DNA of 64,000 bases from Microbacterium hibisci (GCF_015278255.1 NZ_JADIJC010000007.1:149543-213542); one strand, 5' to 3'; shown: positions 25,813 to 41,457, counted from the first letter of the stretch. Program-made: numbers and translations. The notes: a model not told the origin generated them from the sequence alone.

Positions 25813-28424
25813 GTCGGAACCCTCTCCCGCACATCGGCGTCGGCGTCAGGCAGCGCGATCGCGATCGCTTCGGCGAGGCCCATGTCGCGTCCTTCCCGCT
25901 CTCCGGCCGCGACGCCGGCGGGGTCAGAGGCGCGCAACGCCTCGAGCGGTTCGAGGTGCACGGCGAAGCCGGCGATGTCGTAGATGCCCGTCGTCTCGCG
26001 GATGGTGGCCGCCGCGGCCGCGAGCGCACCTGCCCGCCAGGCCTCACCACGCGAAGCCGCGATGGCGCACATGCCCTCCAACCCGTAGGTCGCCCCGTCG
26101 ACGAAGTGCAGGCGGATGGACAGTGTGAGCGTGTGCAGGAACTCCGCCTCGGCGTCCTCCCGCTCGCCGAGGAGGAACCGCAGCCGTGCGCGGTTGTTGC
26201 CCGCGACCACGCGCGTGAAGGCGTCGTCGGCTGCGTCGGCGATCTCGACGGCTCGGTCGAAATGATGCAGCGCCTCCGGTATGTCGCCGACCAGAACGCC
26301 GAGCTGCCCGAGCGGCACCTCCGCGAGGGACTCCGCCCAGCGGTCGCCCAGCCGGTGGAGTGTGGCGATCGCCGTGCCCAGCTCCGAGCGGACGACCTCC
26401 GGGTTCATGTCGGGGAACTGCATGCGCGTCGAGGCGCGGGCGGCCAGCGTCATCGCGGCGGCCTGCTCGTCACCGCTCTCCGAGAACCATCGGACGGCAT
26501 CGCCGAGCCCGTCGACCACCTGATCGCTCGGCCGCTGCCACATGCCCGCCCACAGTGGGAAGAAGGTCGCGACGGCGCGCGTGCGCGGCGAGATCGGCAG
26601 GCCCTTGCCGACCAGCTCCTCCATCCACAGGCTCACATCGGCGAAGTAGCCCGAGATCCACCAATAGGCCAGCAGCGTCCAGGCGAAGTCGCCCGCGTCG
26701 TCGAGGCGGTCCTCCTGCACGAGGTGCCGCGCGGCCGCCCGGAGGTTGGGCACCTCGAGCCCGAGCTCGGCGACCGCCTCGACCTGCTCGGTGCCGCGCA
26801 GGCGCGGCGCGATGCGCCGGACCAACCCGAGGTAGTAGTCGGCGTGTGCGATCCGACTGTCCGACGGTCCCCCGTGCGCATCGAGTCTCTCGAGCGCGTA
26901 CTCCCGCACGATCGCCAGCAGCGAGAAGACGGTCCGGCCTCCGGCATCCATCCGCTGCACCAGGGAGGCGTCGATGAGGGCGGCCAGGGTCTCGATGGCC
27001 TGATCGCCCCACGACCTCCCGGCACCGACGGCCTCGACGGCCTCGAGCGTGAACCGCGCGGCGAACACGCCGAGGTCTTCGAGCATGGCCCGCTGCTCCC
27101 CGGTGAGCAGGCCGACGCTCCAGTCGATCGTCGCGCGCATCGTGCGATGCCGCTCGGGAAGGTCGCGCACCGAGGTGGACAGCAGCGGCAGCGTCCGACC
27201 CAGACGCTCGGCCACGTCGTGCGGCGAGAGCAGGCGGATCTTCGCCGCCGCCAGCTCGATCGCCAGGGGCAGACCGTCGAGCTGCCGGCAGATCTCGGCG
27301 ACGTCTGCCGCGTTGTGCGAAGACAGCTGGAACCCGGGAAGGGCGGCGGCGGCGCGCTCGGCGAAGAGGCGGCACGCCGCCGAAGCCTGCGCCTGAGCGA
27401 GCGTCACGGGGACGCCAGGTGCGGGGGTGTCGAGCACCTCGACCTCGAACACCCGCTCGCCCCGGATGCGCAGCACCGACCGGCTCGTCACGAGGAAGCA
27501 GGCGCGCGGCGCGAGGGTGTAGAGCCGCACGAGCACGGGCGCCTCGTCGATGATCTGCTCGAAGTTGTCGAGCACGATCAGCGCGTGCCGATCTCCGATC
27601 GCCTGGGCGATGCGCTCCTCGAGTGCTGCGGCGCCGGTGTCGCGGATGCCCAGGATGTACGCGATCGTCGGGAGCAGCAGCCCCGGCTCGAGAACGCCCT
27701 CCAGCGGCACGAAGTACACGCCGTCGGGGAAGAGGTCGGAATTCGCGTGGGCAGCCTCGATGGCGAGGCGACTCTTGCCGATGCCACCGGGACCGATGAG
27801 GCTGATGACCCGGTGGAGCCCGCCGCCGAGCAGCGCGCGGATCTCGGCCAGCTCGCCCTCGCGCCCGATCGTCTCCGTGTACGGCTCCGGCACGCGCGCT
27901 GCGAGCGAGATCCCGGACGCCGTCTCGGGCTCGGGCGGGCGTGACTGGTCGAAGCGCTCGGCGAGGAGCATCGCCAGGTCACCGGCGACATGCTCTTCGA
28001 GCTCGGCGGAGTCGGCGAAGTGCAGGTAGGCGGCGGTGTCGTCGGCTTGGATGCGGGCGATCAGCTGGGCGAGGCGTTCGTCGCGGGTGTCGCCGTCCTT
28101 GACGTAGATGAGCTTGGGCATTGCGCGCGGGGCGAGGTTGTATTCGTCCTCGAGACCCGAGACGGCCTCGTCGGGTGCGATCCAGCCGTAGCTGCTGCCG
28201 TAGATGCCGATGAACACGTCGCTCTGCGCGAGGTAGGAGCGGTACAGGTCGCGCGGCGGGTGGGGCCGGGCGCCCAGCTCGAACATCACCGGGGCCAGTC
28301 TCAGCCGCTCGATCGCCGACCGCACCGCTTCACGCTCTGCCGCGAGTTCGCGCAGGGTCGAACTCACGAACACCCGGATCCGCTGGTCGGGCGTGCGGAT
28401 CACGGGGGATCGTCCCCCAGACAT
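25806..28424 (-). CDS. DUF4062-STAND ATPase-TPR protein, copy 2
   Basis: 872 residues from ATG at 28424 (no strong Shine-Dalgarno sequence; the start matches the paralogue's N-terminus). Same architecture as the downstream copy: DUF4062 (residues 6-150), STAND ATPase with Walker A GPGGIGKSRLA (K217), Walker B ALIVLDNFEQI, then LPERHRTMRATIDWSVGLL and C-terminal TPR-like helices. Outside the first 135 residues the two proteins are clearly homologous but diverged, most in the TPR region, as expected if each senses a different trigger. It is first in the operon and overlaps the second copy by 7 nt. A 185-nt divergent gap to the secreted-protein gene must hold the promoter; no clear box was found. 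Confidence 0.9.
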   Translation of the reverse strand: MSGGRSPVIRTPDQRIRVFVSSTLRELAAEREAVRSAIERLRLAPVMFELGARPHPPRDLYRSYLAQSDVFIGIYGSSYGWIAPDEAVSGLEDEYNLAPRAMPKLIYVKDGDTRDERLAQLIARIQADDTAAYLHFADSAELEEHVAGDLAMLLAERFDQSRPPEPETASGISLAARVPEPYTETIGREGELAEIRALLGGGLHRVISLIGPGGIGKSRLAIEAAHANSDLFPDGVYFVPLEGVLEPGLLLPTIAYILGIRDTGAAALEERIAQAIGDRHALIVLDNFEQIIDEAPVLVRLYTLAPRACFLVTSRSVLRIRGERVFEVEVLDTPAPGVPVTLAQAQASAACRLFAERAAAALPGFQLSSHNAADVAEICRQLDGLPLAIELAAAKIRLLSPHDVAERLGRTLPLLSTSVRDLPERHRTMRATIDWSVGLLTGEQRAMLEDLGVFAARFTLEAVEAVGAGRSWGDQAIETLAALIDASLVQRMDAGGRTVFSLLAIVREYALERLDAHGGPSDSRIAHADYYLGLVRRIAPRLRGTEQVEAVAELGLEVPNLRAAARHLVQEDRLDDAGDFAWTLLAYWWISGYFADVSLWMEELVGKGLPISPRTRAVATFFPLWAGMWQRPSDQVVDGLGDAVRWFSESGDEQAAAMTLAARASTRMQFPDMNPEVVRSELGTAIATLHRLGDRWAESLAEVPLGQLGVLVGDIPEALHHFDRAVEIADAADDAFTRVVAGNNRARLRFLLGEREDAEAEFLHTLTLSIRLHFVDGATYGLEGMCAIAASRGEAWRAGALAAAAATIRETTGIYDIAGFAVHLEPLEALRASDPAGVAAGEREGRDMGLAEAIAIALPDADADVRERVPTW
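28021..28409 (-). repeat. 389-bp perfect direct repeat, copy 2 (DUF4062 module)
   Basis: Identical partner of 25403-25791 (offset 2618). The match ends upstream at A28409/T28410 against A25791/G25792 and downstream at codon 135, where the proteins change from YLHFADSAEL to YLHFHSADEL. Confidence 0.95.
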
Positions 28425-28609
28425 ATGCACATCATGGCCCTGCGCGGGCGTTCGCGCCACAGGTCCGGTACACCGATGTATCGGCGGCCGGACGTGAGAG
28501 CCCTTTCGCACCGCGGTCCGCAGGAGTATGTTGCGGCGGTGACGGCGTCGGTGAGGATGTCGTCCGTCTGGATCGGGGTTCCGGGCGTCACTCATGGGAG
28601 GGGAATGCG

Positions 28610-28975
28610 ATGAAGAAAGCTTTGGCGTGCGCAGCCGTCGCGATCGGGCTGGTGCTCGGCAGCGGCGGAGCCGCGATGGCGGGCGAAGTCAACGGCAACG
28701 GGGAAGAGACGCCGATCGCGGGGCATGACACCGCCGCCTCGATCTGCGCGTTCTCGGGTCTGGACACGGCGGACTCGATCGAGGGCGTCATCCCCTTCCC
28801 GGATGACATGCTCGCGTACCGCGGCAACCAGGCGCCGGCAGGCAAGGAGCGCCATCACGGCGTGCAGAACTACGGCATGTTCCAGCGCCCCTTGGCAAAG
28901 GAGATGGGCATCAACGAGTTGGTGCCTTCGCCGGGCGCGGAGTGCCGCGGCAACCTGCAGAGCACGGCACCGTAA
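28610..28975 (+). CDS. Small secreted protein, hypothetical
   Basis: 121 residues. A clear Sec signal peptide (MKKALACAAVAIGLVLGSGG, predicted cut after AMA near residue 24) precedes a mature chain of about 97 residues with two cysteines (ICAFSGL and AECRGN) that may form one disulfide. The pattern GEVNGNG...ICAFSGL...VQNYG...PSPGAEC resembles a small secreted family I recall from actinobacteria; its function is unknown. GGGAGGGG lies 6-14 nt before the ATG at 28610, a strong ribosome site. It is followed by a strong terminator and is transcribed away from the STAND genes. Confidence 0.8.
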   Translation: MKKALACAAVAIGLVLGSGGAAMAGEVNGNGEETPIAGHDTAASICAFSGLDTADSIEGVIPFPDDMLAYRGNQAPAGKERHHGVQNYGMFQRPLAKEMGINELVPSPGAECRGNLQSTAP

Positions 28976-28989
28976 CGCCAGCCTTCGTC

Positions 28990-29016
28990 GCCGCCCCCGC
29001 CCGCCGCGGGGGCGGC
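28990..29016 (+). terminator. Strong GC hairpin terminator
   Basis: GCCGCCCCCGC (28990-29000) pairs perfectly with GCGGGGGCGGC (29006-29016) across 5 nt, 15 nt behind the secreted-protein stop, and insulates the rpoB promoter. Confidence 0.8.
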
Positions 29017-29072
29017 TTCGGCGTCCCGGGCGGGCTTATACCGCAGCATCCGGAACTTTTCAAGAATCTGAC

Positions 29073-29101
29073 TGGACACGGCGCGTCATCCGACGTATAG
29101 T
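29073..29101 (+). promoter_or_regulatory. rpoBC promoter, housekeeping sigma type
   Basis: TGGACA (29073-29078) and TATAGT (29096-29101) with a 17-nt spacer, close to the actinobacterial vegetative consensus. Expected transcript start near 29107 gives a leader of about 155 nt before rpoB. Confidence 0.75.
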
Positions 29102-29200
29102 GGGTCTTTGCGCTCTTGGATTCCCCCTGCCCTCATATGGTGGTCGGCTGTGCCTGCGCCCCCTCACGTTCACGTGGGGAGTGCCGCGCGGGTTTCGGGG

Positions 29201-29257
29201 ATGAGGAGCACTCCACCTGACGACAAGGAAACGAGCCCTACGGGCCCACGGAGGTAA
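29201..29257 (+). CDS. Possible 18-codon upstream ORF in the rpoB leader
   Basis: ATG at 29201 reads [18 protein letters not shown] and stops at TAA 29255-29257, so its last codons contain the rpoB ribosome site (GGAGG at 29250-29254). Translation of this frame would place a terminating ribosome on that site. No good Shine-Dalgarno sequence precedes it, so it may be chance. Confidence 0.25.
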   Translation: MRSTPPDDKETSPTGPRR

Positions 29258-29262
29258 TCCCC

Positions 29263-32760
<3,498 letters not shown>

Positions 32761-32801
32761 ACCCGGCCAGGCAAACGCAAGATTCCGACACAGGAGAACT
32801 A

Positions 32802-36674
<3,873 letters not shown>

Positions 36675-36707
36675 GTCCGGGGTCTCCCACGAGGCCCTCG
36701 ACACGAA

Positions 36708-36738
36708 CGAAGGGCCCCGGCTGTGCCGGGGCCCTTCG
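36708..36738 (+). terminator. rpoC terminator
   Basis: CGAAGGGCCCCGG (36708-36720) pairs perfectly with CCGGGGCCCTTCG (36726-36738) over a CTGTG loop. Confidence 0.85.
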
Positions 36739-36767
36739 CCGTTGCGGCGGGACGGATGCCGCGTCGC

Positions 36768-37436
36768 TCAGTACTGCGTCGGCGATGTGGTGGGCGTGGT
36801 GCCGAGGTCGGCGGTGCCCGTCGTGCCGGGGGAGCCGGTGCTGCCGCCCGAGACGTTCTCGGTGACGTTGCCCTTGACCCGGTCGGTCGTGGCCTGCGCC
36901 TCGTCCTTGACCGTCTCGGCCGAGGAGACGGCCGACTCCTTGACCTGGTTCACCGCGTCCTTCGCCGGCTCCTTGAGGTTGCCGGCCACCTCCTGCGCGG
37001 CATCCTTCGCCTTGTCCACGGCCTTGTCGACCAACGGCTGCGCCTGATCGCGCAGCTGGGTGCTCCACCGCTTCTCAGCGTCGGTCGTGGGAATGAGGCT
37101 CGCGACCAGGAAGCCGACACCGGCGGCGAGGAGGCCCACCACGAGCGGCGTGCCCTGGGTCTGCTGCCGGGCCTTGTTGGGCAGGTCCTTCACGGCGTCG
37201 CCCGCCGCGCCGAGCTTGTCGCCGACGGCGTGCCCGGCCGATGATGCCGAGTCGCCGACGTCGTCGGCGGCCCCCATCACGCGGCCCTTCACGTCGCCGA
37301 GCACCTGACGCACGCGGGTCTTCTGGCGCTCCATGATCTTCGGGGGCGAGACCTTGTCGGCGAGGGCGTCCACGTCTCGTCCGAGCTCGTCGCGCGTCGC
37401 TTCGATGTCGGCGCGGATCTGTTCGGGGTTGCTCAT
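36768..37436 (-). CDS. DUF3618 domain protein with single membrane span
   Basis: 222 residues. The N-terminus MSNPEQIRADIEATRDELGRDVDALADKV is the DUF3618 signature: a charged helix starting with the conserved IRADIExTRxEL. A membrane span follows near residues 95-112 (TPLVVGLLAAGVGFLVASL). The rest is Ala/Lys/Glu-rich amphipathic helix (YtxH/late-embryogenesis-like) ending in a Gly/Thr/Ser tail. Its ATG overlaps the stop of the holin-like gene by one base (TAATG). Actinobacterial operons of this make-up are usually stress or envelope related, but the function is unproven. Confidence 0.88.
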   Translation of the reverse strand: MSNPEQIRADIEATRDELGRDVDALADKVSPPKIMERQKTRVRQVLGDVKGRVMGAADDVGDSASSAGHAVGDKLGAAGDAVKDLPNKARQQTQGTPLVVGLLAAGVGFLVASLIPTTDAEKRWSTQLRDQAQPLVDKAVDKAKDAAQEVAGNLKEPAKDAVNQVKESAVSSAETVKDEAQATTDRVKGNVTENVSGGSTGSPGTTGTADLGTTPTTSPTQY

Positions 37437-37855
37437 TATCGGTTCTCCTCGTTCCTCTTGAGCGCTTCGGGGATCTCCTTGACGGTCTCCACCGTCCGAG
37501 GCGCTCCTTGCACGGACTTGAGCCGGCTTCGCCCGACGGCGAACAGGATGCCGGCGATGATGGCCCAGATGACGGCCACGATGACGGCGGACCAGCCCAG
37601 GCTGTCGAGCAGGTCGCCCAGGGCCCACCACAGGGCGATGCTGAGGAACAAGACGGCCATGGAGCCGGCGTATCCCGCGCCGCCCAAGAGTCCCGCACCC
37701 TTGCCCGCCCGCTTGGCGGACTCGCTCAGCTCGGCCTTGGCCAGCTCGAGCTCCTGCCGCATCAGGGTGGACAGGTCGCGCGAGACTTCGCCGACGAGGT
37801 CGCCCAGCGAGGTGTCGGCCGCCTTCTGCTGAGACGGCGTGGGCATGTCGGTCAT
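37436..37855 (-). CDS. Phage-holin-like (Phage_holin_3_6) membrane protein
   Basis: 139 residues from ATG at 37855, with GGAGAGGA 7-14 nt upstream. SLGDLVGEVSRDLSTLMRQELELAKAELSESAKRAGKGAG is the typical N-terminal helix of this family, followed by two membrane spans (about 55-80 and 90-112) and a short basic tail. The name is historical: these chromosomal proteins are not lysis holins. Middle gene of a three-gene operon; its start overlaps the upstream stop by 4 nt (ATGA). Confidence 0.85.
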   Translation of the reverse strand: MTDMPTPSQQKAADTSLGDLVGEVSRDLSTLMRQELELAKAELSESAKRAGKGAGLLGGAGYAGSMAVLFLSIALWWALGDLLDSLGWSAVIVAVIWAIIAGILFAVGRSRLKSVQGAPRTVETVKEIPEALKRNEENR

Positions 37856-38697
37856 CGTCGTTCCTCTCCGCCCGTCGTCCACTCGTCGCCGGTCGTGCCG
37901 GCCGGCGGCGTCCAGACATCCCCGGAGGCCATCGACGACTCCGTGCCCGCGGACAGCGGGTCACCGGTCTGGTCGCCGGCGAGGGCGTCGCCGATGGGCG
38001 TCTCGCCCTCGTAGACGTCGGTGCCGACACCCGCACCCGCGGCTCCCACGCCCGCCGCGCCCGCGTAGGCGCCGGTCGAGTCACCGTAGCCGCCGGTCGT
38101 GCCGGTGTATCCGGTGCCGGCGCCTTCGGTCAGCATCGGCCTGCGACCGGTCGAGCCCGACGTGCCGTTGCTGTCGCGCGCGTCCGAGACGAGCGCGCGT
38201 GTGACGCGGCCTGCGATGAGACCGACCCCGACCGCGAGGGCGAGGAAGGCGCCGGTGTGGCGGCGCGCGAAGCTGCGCACCTCGTAGACCACGTCGGCCG
38301 GTTCACGCTGCTCGAGCCAATCCGCGACACGTCGCGTCTGCTCGCCGACCGCCCGCACCGCGCTGGTCGCCGCTCCTCCGGACCCGGTGGCGGTGCCGTC
38401 TGCGAGCCCGGAAAGCTCGTCACTGGTGCTGCGCAGGGCGTCTGCGGCACGGCGCTGCTGGGTCGACGCCTGGTCCGTCAGCTGCGACCGCGTCTCGTGC
38501 AGGAAGCCCTTCGCGGCGTTCTTCGCGTCGTGCGCCACGCCCTTGACCTCCTCGCCGGCGACGCTCGCGACGTGCTTCGCACCCGCGTCCACCTCGGCGA
38601 CCGAGTCGGCCACGCGTTCCTTCATGTCGCCGGAGCCCGTGCTCTGGCCCGTACCCGTGCTCTGGGTCGCATACGGATCGGTGTCGTAAGTCGACAT
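37852..38697 (-). CDS. Envelope/stress-associated membrane protein, hypothetical
   Basis: 281 residues from ATG at 38697. A Thr/Ser/Gly-rich start is followed by long amphipathic helix (VADSVAEVDAGAKHVASVAGEEVKGVAHDAKNAAKGFLHETRSQL) and a single span near residues 148-165 (HTGAFLALAVGVGLIAGRVT). The C-terminal 110 residues are low-complexity Gly/Thr/Ala. The mixture of LEA-like helix and one anchor is like the DUF3618 protein two genes on. First gene of the operon; the promoter must lie in the 246-nt divergent gap 38698-38943, where no confident sigma box was found. Confidence 0.78.
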   Translation of the reverse strand: MSTYDTDPYATQSTGTGQSTGSGDMKERVADSVAEVDAGAKHVASVAGEEVKGVAHDAKNAAKGFLHETRSQLTDQASTQQRRAADALRSTSDELSGLADGTATGSGGAATSAVRAVGEQTRRVADWLEQREPADVVYEVRSFARRHTGAFLALAVGVGLIAGRVTRALVSDARDSNGTSGSTGRRPMLTEGAGTGYTGTTGGYGDSTGAYAGAAGVGAAGAGVGTDVYEGETPIGDALAGDQTGDPLSAGTESSMASGDVWTPPAGTTGDEWTTGGEERR

Positions 38698-38943
38698 GCT
38701 CCTCCTCCATCTCACGTGCGGCGTCGGGCTGGCCACGTGCCTGCCCTGGGGGGACCGCCGTGGCAAATACCGTCCGTCATCGGACGCGTTTGTAAGAGGG
38801 GGTCGCAGTCCTGGCGACGGCGGAGTATCCTGCACGCCCGTCGCGCGCGCGAGAAACGGGTGTGTTGCGTTGCTGCCCGACCCTGCGTGCCGCCCTCGCG
38901 CGCTCCCCCTCCCGGCTTACCGTGGAGGGGGAGGTGGGGGCCC

Positions 38944-39558
38944 ATGGCACGCATCGGCGGTCGCAACCGATGGATCGCGGTGCCCGCCGGCCTCCTGTGC
39001 CTCGCGGTCGTGGGATCGCTCGTGTGGCTGTCGCTGCCCATGGTCCCCGTGGCGATCGGGTGGGTCGGCGACACGCTGCGCAGTGCCACCGCGCCGAGGC
39101 CGGCTGCCACACCTGCCGAGACCCCGGCGCGGCTTGCGGCGGGCGGCGGTGCGGTCGACTGCCGCACGCTCTACGCCGACGATCTCTGGAACGAGCTGCT
39201 GTGGCGGCCCGGGTCGCTGCTGAACCAGTCGATGGCCGCGCCCGCGACCTCCGCGACGGCGTTCTCGGATGCGGCGACGCCAGAGGTGGTGGTCACCTGC
39301 ACGTGGCGATTCGACGCGGGCGGGATCGTCACCACGCTCGCCAGAGTCGACGCTGCCACCGCGTCGGTGGCTGCGGCCTCGCTGGGCGGTGACGGCTTCT
39401 CGTGCGAGGAGTCCTCGGCCGCGACGGTGTGCTCGCGCACGAGAGCGGGCGTCCGCGAGGAGCACACCGTCCGCGACGGGCTGTGGCTCTCGAGCGTCGA
39501 GACCCGCTGGCACCCCGAGGACTACGGCGCACGCCTCGACCACGTGGTGTGGGGCTGA
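38944..39558 (+). CDS. Membrane-anchored extracytoplasmic protein with four cysteines, hypothetical
   Basis: 204 residues. One N-terminal span (WIAVPAGLLCLAVVGSLVWLSLP) followed by a Pro/Ala linker and a domain with four cysteines: DCRT, VTCTW, FSCEE and TVCSR. The same four-cysteine pattern is in the convergent lipoprotein 27-nt away, so the two are distant relatives. A GGAGG-rich ribosome site precedes ATG 38944. Function unknown. The stop codon is part of a shared hairpin. Confidence 0.75.
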   Translation: MARIGGRNRWIAVPAGLLCLAVVGSLVWLSLPMVPVAIGWVGDTLRSATAPRPAATPAETPARLAAGGGAVDCRTLYADDLWNELLWRPGSLLNQSMAAPATSATAFSDAATPEVVVTCTWRFDAGGIVTTLARVDAATASVAAASLGGDGFSCEESSAATVCSRTRAGVREEHTVRDGLWLSSVETRWHPEDYGARLDHVVWG

Positions 39559-39588
39559 GGCGCGGCGCACCCGCGCGCCGGTTCAGCC
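39553..39588. terminator. Bidirectional hairpin that includes both stop codons
   Basis: GGCTGA-GGCGCG (39553-39564) pairs with CGCGCC (39574-39579) and TCAGCC (39583-39588). The TGA of the plus-strand gene and that of the minus-strand gene pair with each other in the stem. Confidence 0.6.
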
Positions 39589-40173
39589 GAAGATGCTTCC
39601 GACCACCGCGGCCGTGTAGCCGGTCGGGGCGAGGGCCGAGTACCGGGTGTCGATGAGGATGCCGTCGCGCCAGAACAGCGTGCGCCCGTCGGTCACCGGG
39701 TAGGTCTCGTTCGGCCAGGTCTTCTCGCACCGGGTGCCGCCGTCGGGCGTGTAGCAGGTGTAGCCTTCGTCGGCGACGAGCTTGTTGAGCATGTCGAGCG
39801 CCGGCCCGCGCGAGGCGTAGGTGATCGTGGTCACCAGTCCGGTCGTGTCGGCGGCGGGATCGCCCCACACGCACACCAGGCTGCCGTCGGACTGCGGCCC
39901 CGACGCACCGAACGCGGGGTCGTTCAGCGGCACGTCCTCGAGCTGCGCGAGCACGTCGGCGGTGAGGATCGCGCGGCAGTCGTCGGGGATCTCGGCCTGC
40001 GCGGTCGGCGTCGGGGTGGGGGTGGGCGTCGCCGATGCCGCCGTCGACGGCGTGGGCGTGAAGGTGAAGCCGGAATCCGGGGTCCCGTCGTCGGGCGCGC
40101 ACGCCGTCAACGCGGCGAACGCGAGGAGAACGGATGCCGCTGCCGCGGCGAGCCGCGTCGCTCGTGGTGCCAT
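39583..40173 (-). CDS. Lipoprotein with four-cysteine domain, hypothetical
   Basis: 196 residues. A signal peptide ends in the lipobox LTAC with C25 lipidated. A Thr/Pro linker of TPTPTPTPT type follows. The domain has four further cysteines in DCRA, LVCVW, YTCYT and TRCEKT, matching in order and context the convergent membrane protein, with a shared V-C-x-W and a late C-x2-T. Some actinobacterial lipoprotein families with a DUF3558-like layout look similar, but no family can be named with confidence. Confidence 0.78.
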   Translation of the reverse strand: MAPRATRLAAAAASVLLAFAALTACAPDDGTPDSGFTFTPTPSTAASATPTPTPTPTAQAEIPDDCRAILTADVLAQLEDVPLNDPAFGASGPQSDGSLVCVWGDPAADTTGLVTTITYASRGPALDMLNKLVADEGYTCYTPDGGTRCEKTWPNETYPVTDGRTLFWRDGILIDTRYSALAPTGYTAAVVGSIFG

Positions 40174-40295
40174 GGTGCCCAAGGTAGCGGGCGGTGGCCG
40201 CGGATGCCGTTCGCCCCTCCGCCGTGTGCGATCGCGCCGCCCGGACGACTGCGCCACGCCCGGCACGCCTCCGTCGGATGCGCGGAGGGGAGGGC

Positions 40296-40301
40296 TACTC
40301 T
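40296..40301 (+). promoter_or_regulatory. Candidate -10 box TACTCT
   Basis: Located 45 nt upstream of the ATG at 40341, which has GAGGAG as ribosome site. A short leader of about 33 nt is implied. Confidence 0.4.
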
Positions 40302-40340
40302 GCCTCTGCGGGGACTTGCCCTGCGTGAGGAGTGCCTGCG

Positions 40341-41393
40341 ATGAGTGACCCCAAGTCGTCCTACGGCGAACCCGTCGAAGAGCCCGCCGGCGTCGACGAC
40401 GTCGTCGGTCGTGCGAACGAAGGCCTCGCCGACGCGGAGGCTGTCCGCCGCGAGCCCGCGACTCCCGCAGAGACCCCGGCCGACGCGCCCGGCGACGAGT
40501 CCGCCGACACGGTGACCCGCTCCGACGCCGACGGTCCCGTCGTCGTCGAGGAGACCCGACCGACCCCTGCCGATGTCGCCGCCGACCACACTTCCGCCAC
40601 CGCACCCGCCGCGACGCCGGTCGACGAGCCCGATCCGTGGGACTCGCCGGAGGCGGCCTCCCTCGACTACTCGACCCCTGCGGCGTCGACCACGGCCCCA
40701 CCAACCACAGCCTCGTCGACGACCTCGGCCGACGACTCGCCGACCGTCGTCGTGGCACCGGTCGTGACGCCGAGCGAGCCCGTGGTCGAGCCGGTCGAGC
40801 CCGCGGCCGCGTCACCTGTCGCCCCGCAGCCGATCTTCGTCCAGGCGCCTGAGGCGCCGCGCCCGCGCGGCAACCGCGCAGCCGCAGGGGCGATCGGACT
40901 GCTCGCCGCGATCGCGTTCGCGGTGCTGTACCTCGCGGTGTGGCTCGGCGTCGACGCGATCGAGGGCGAGGTGACCGGCGAGAACTTCGGCACCGCAGCG
41001 CTCGGTGCCCTCGGCACCTGGTCGCTGTGGGTTCCCGTGGTGGTGTTCTTCATCGCGTTCTGGCTGCTCGGCGCGATCATCAACCGCGGCCGCTGGGGCG
41101 CGTGGGTGGTCTTCGGCATCCTCGTGGGCATCGCCGCGTACGGCGGGCACATCCTGGGCGCGCTGTTCCAGGCGCCGTTCTGGGAGCTCACCGCGAGCGA
41201 GGGCGGCGAGCTCGCCGAGGCCGAGCTGCTGACCCCGCTCGCCATCGCCGCGTTCGTCATCGGCCGCGAGCTCACGATCTGGTTCGGTGCGTGGGCGGCG
41301 GCGCGCGCGAAGCGCGTCACCGAGCTCAACGTCGAGGCCCAGCGCGAGTACGAGCGCACGCTCGAGGCGGGTCCGCAGCTCGTCCGCGCCTGA
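40341..41393 (+). CDS. Polytopic membrane protein with long disordered N-terminus, hypothetical
   Basis: 350 residues. The first 175 residues are acidic and rich in Pro, Thr, Ala and Val with no fold. The second half has four membrane spans at about 180-205, 220-245, 250-275 and 290-320, the last followed by a basic cytoplasmic tail. No transport or enzymatic motif is visible. It may be an envelope protein of unknown role. The start is supported by GAGGAG 9-14 nt upstream. Confidence 0.8.
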   Translation: MSDPKSSYGEPVEEPAGVDDVVGRANEGLADAEAVRREPATPAETPADAPGDESADTVTRSDADGPVVVEETRPTPADVAADHTSATAPAATPVDEPDPWDSPEAASLDYSTPAASTTAPPTTASSTTSADDSPTVVVAPVVTPSEPVVEPVEPAAASPVAPQPIFVQAPEAPRPRGNRAAAGAIGLLAAIAFAVLYLAVWLGVDAIEGEVTGENFGTAALGALGTWSLWVPVVVFFIAFWLLGAIINRGRWGAWVVFGILVGIAAYGGHILGALFQAPFWELTASEGGELAEAELLTPLAIAAFVIGRELTIWFGAWAAARAKRVTELNVEAQREYERTLEAGPQLVRA

Positions 41394-41445
41394 CGCCGGT
41401 CTCGCCCAGGCGCCCAACGCCGGTGCCGCCGGCGCGGCGCGGACG

Positions 41446-41457
41446 TAGGCTGGCGGC
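41446..41457 (+). promoter_or_regulatory. Leaderless promoter -10 box
   Basis: TAGGCT (41446-41451), 6 nt, then ATG at 41458. Confidence 0.5.

Noticed and set aside
23176..28424. STAND genes as ordinary AfsR/LuxR transcription regulators
   Set aside because: No C-terminal LuxR helix-turn-helix and no N-terminal SARP/BTAD domain; both begin with DUF4062 instead.
28425..28609. Promoter boxes for the STAND operon and the secreted protein
   Set aside because: The gap must hold promoters, but no hexamer pair with proper spacing stood out, so none is annotated.
37436..37855. Phage holin as sign of a prophage
   Set aside because: The holin-like family is a normal chromosomal membrane family in actinobacteria, and no other phage gene is nearby.
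40341..40400. Second WXG100-like start (MSDPKSSYGEP)
   Set aside because: The protein is 350 residues with four membrane spans and a disordered front; no W-x-G helix hairpin.
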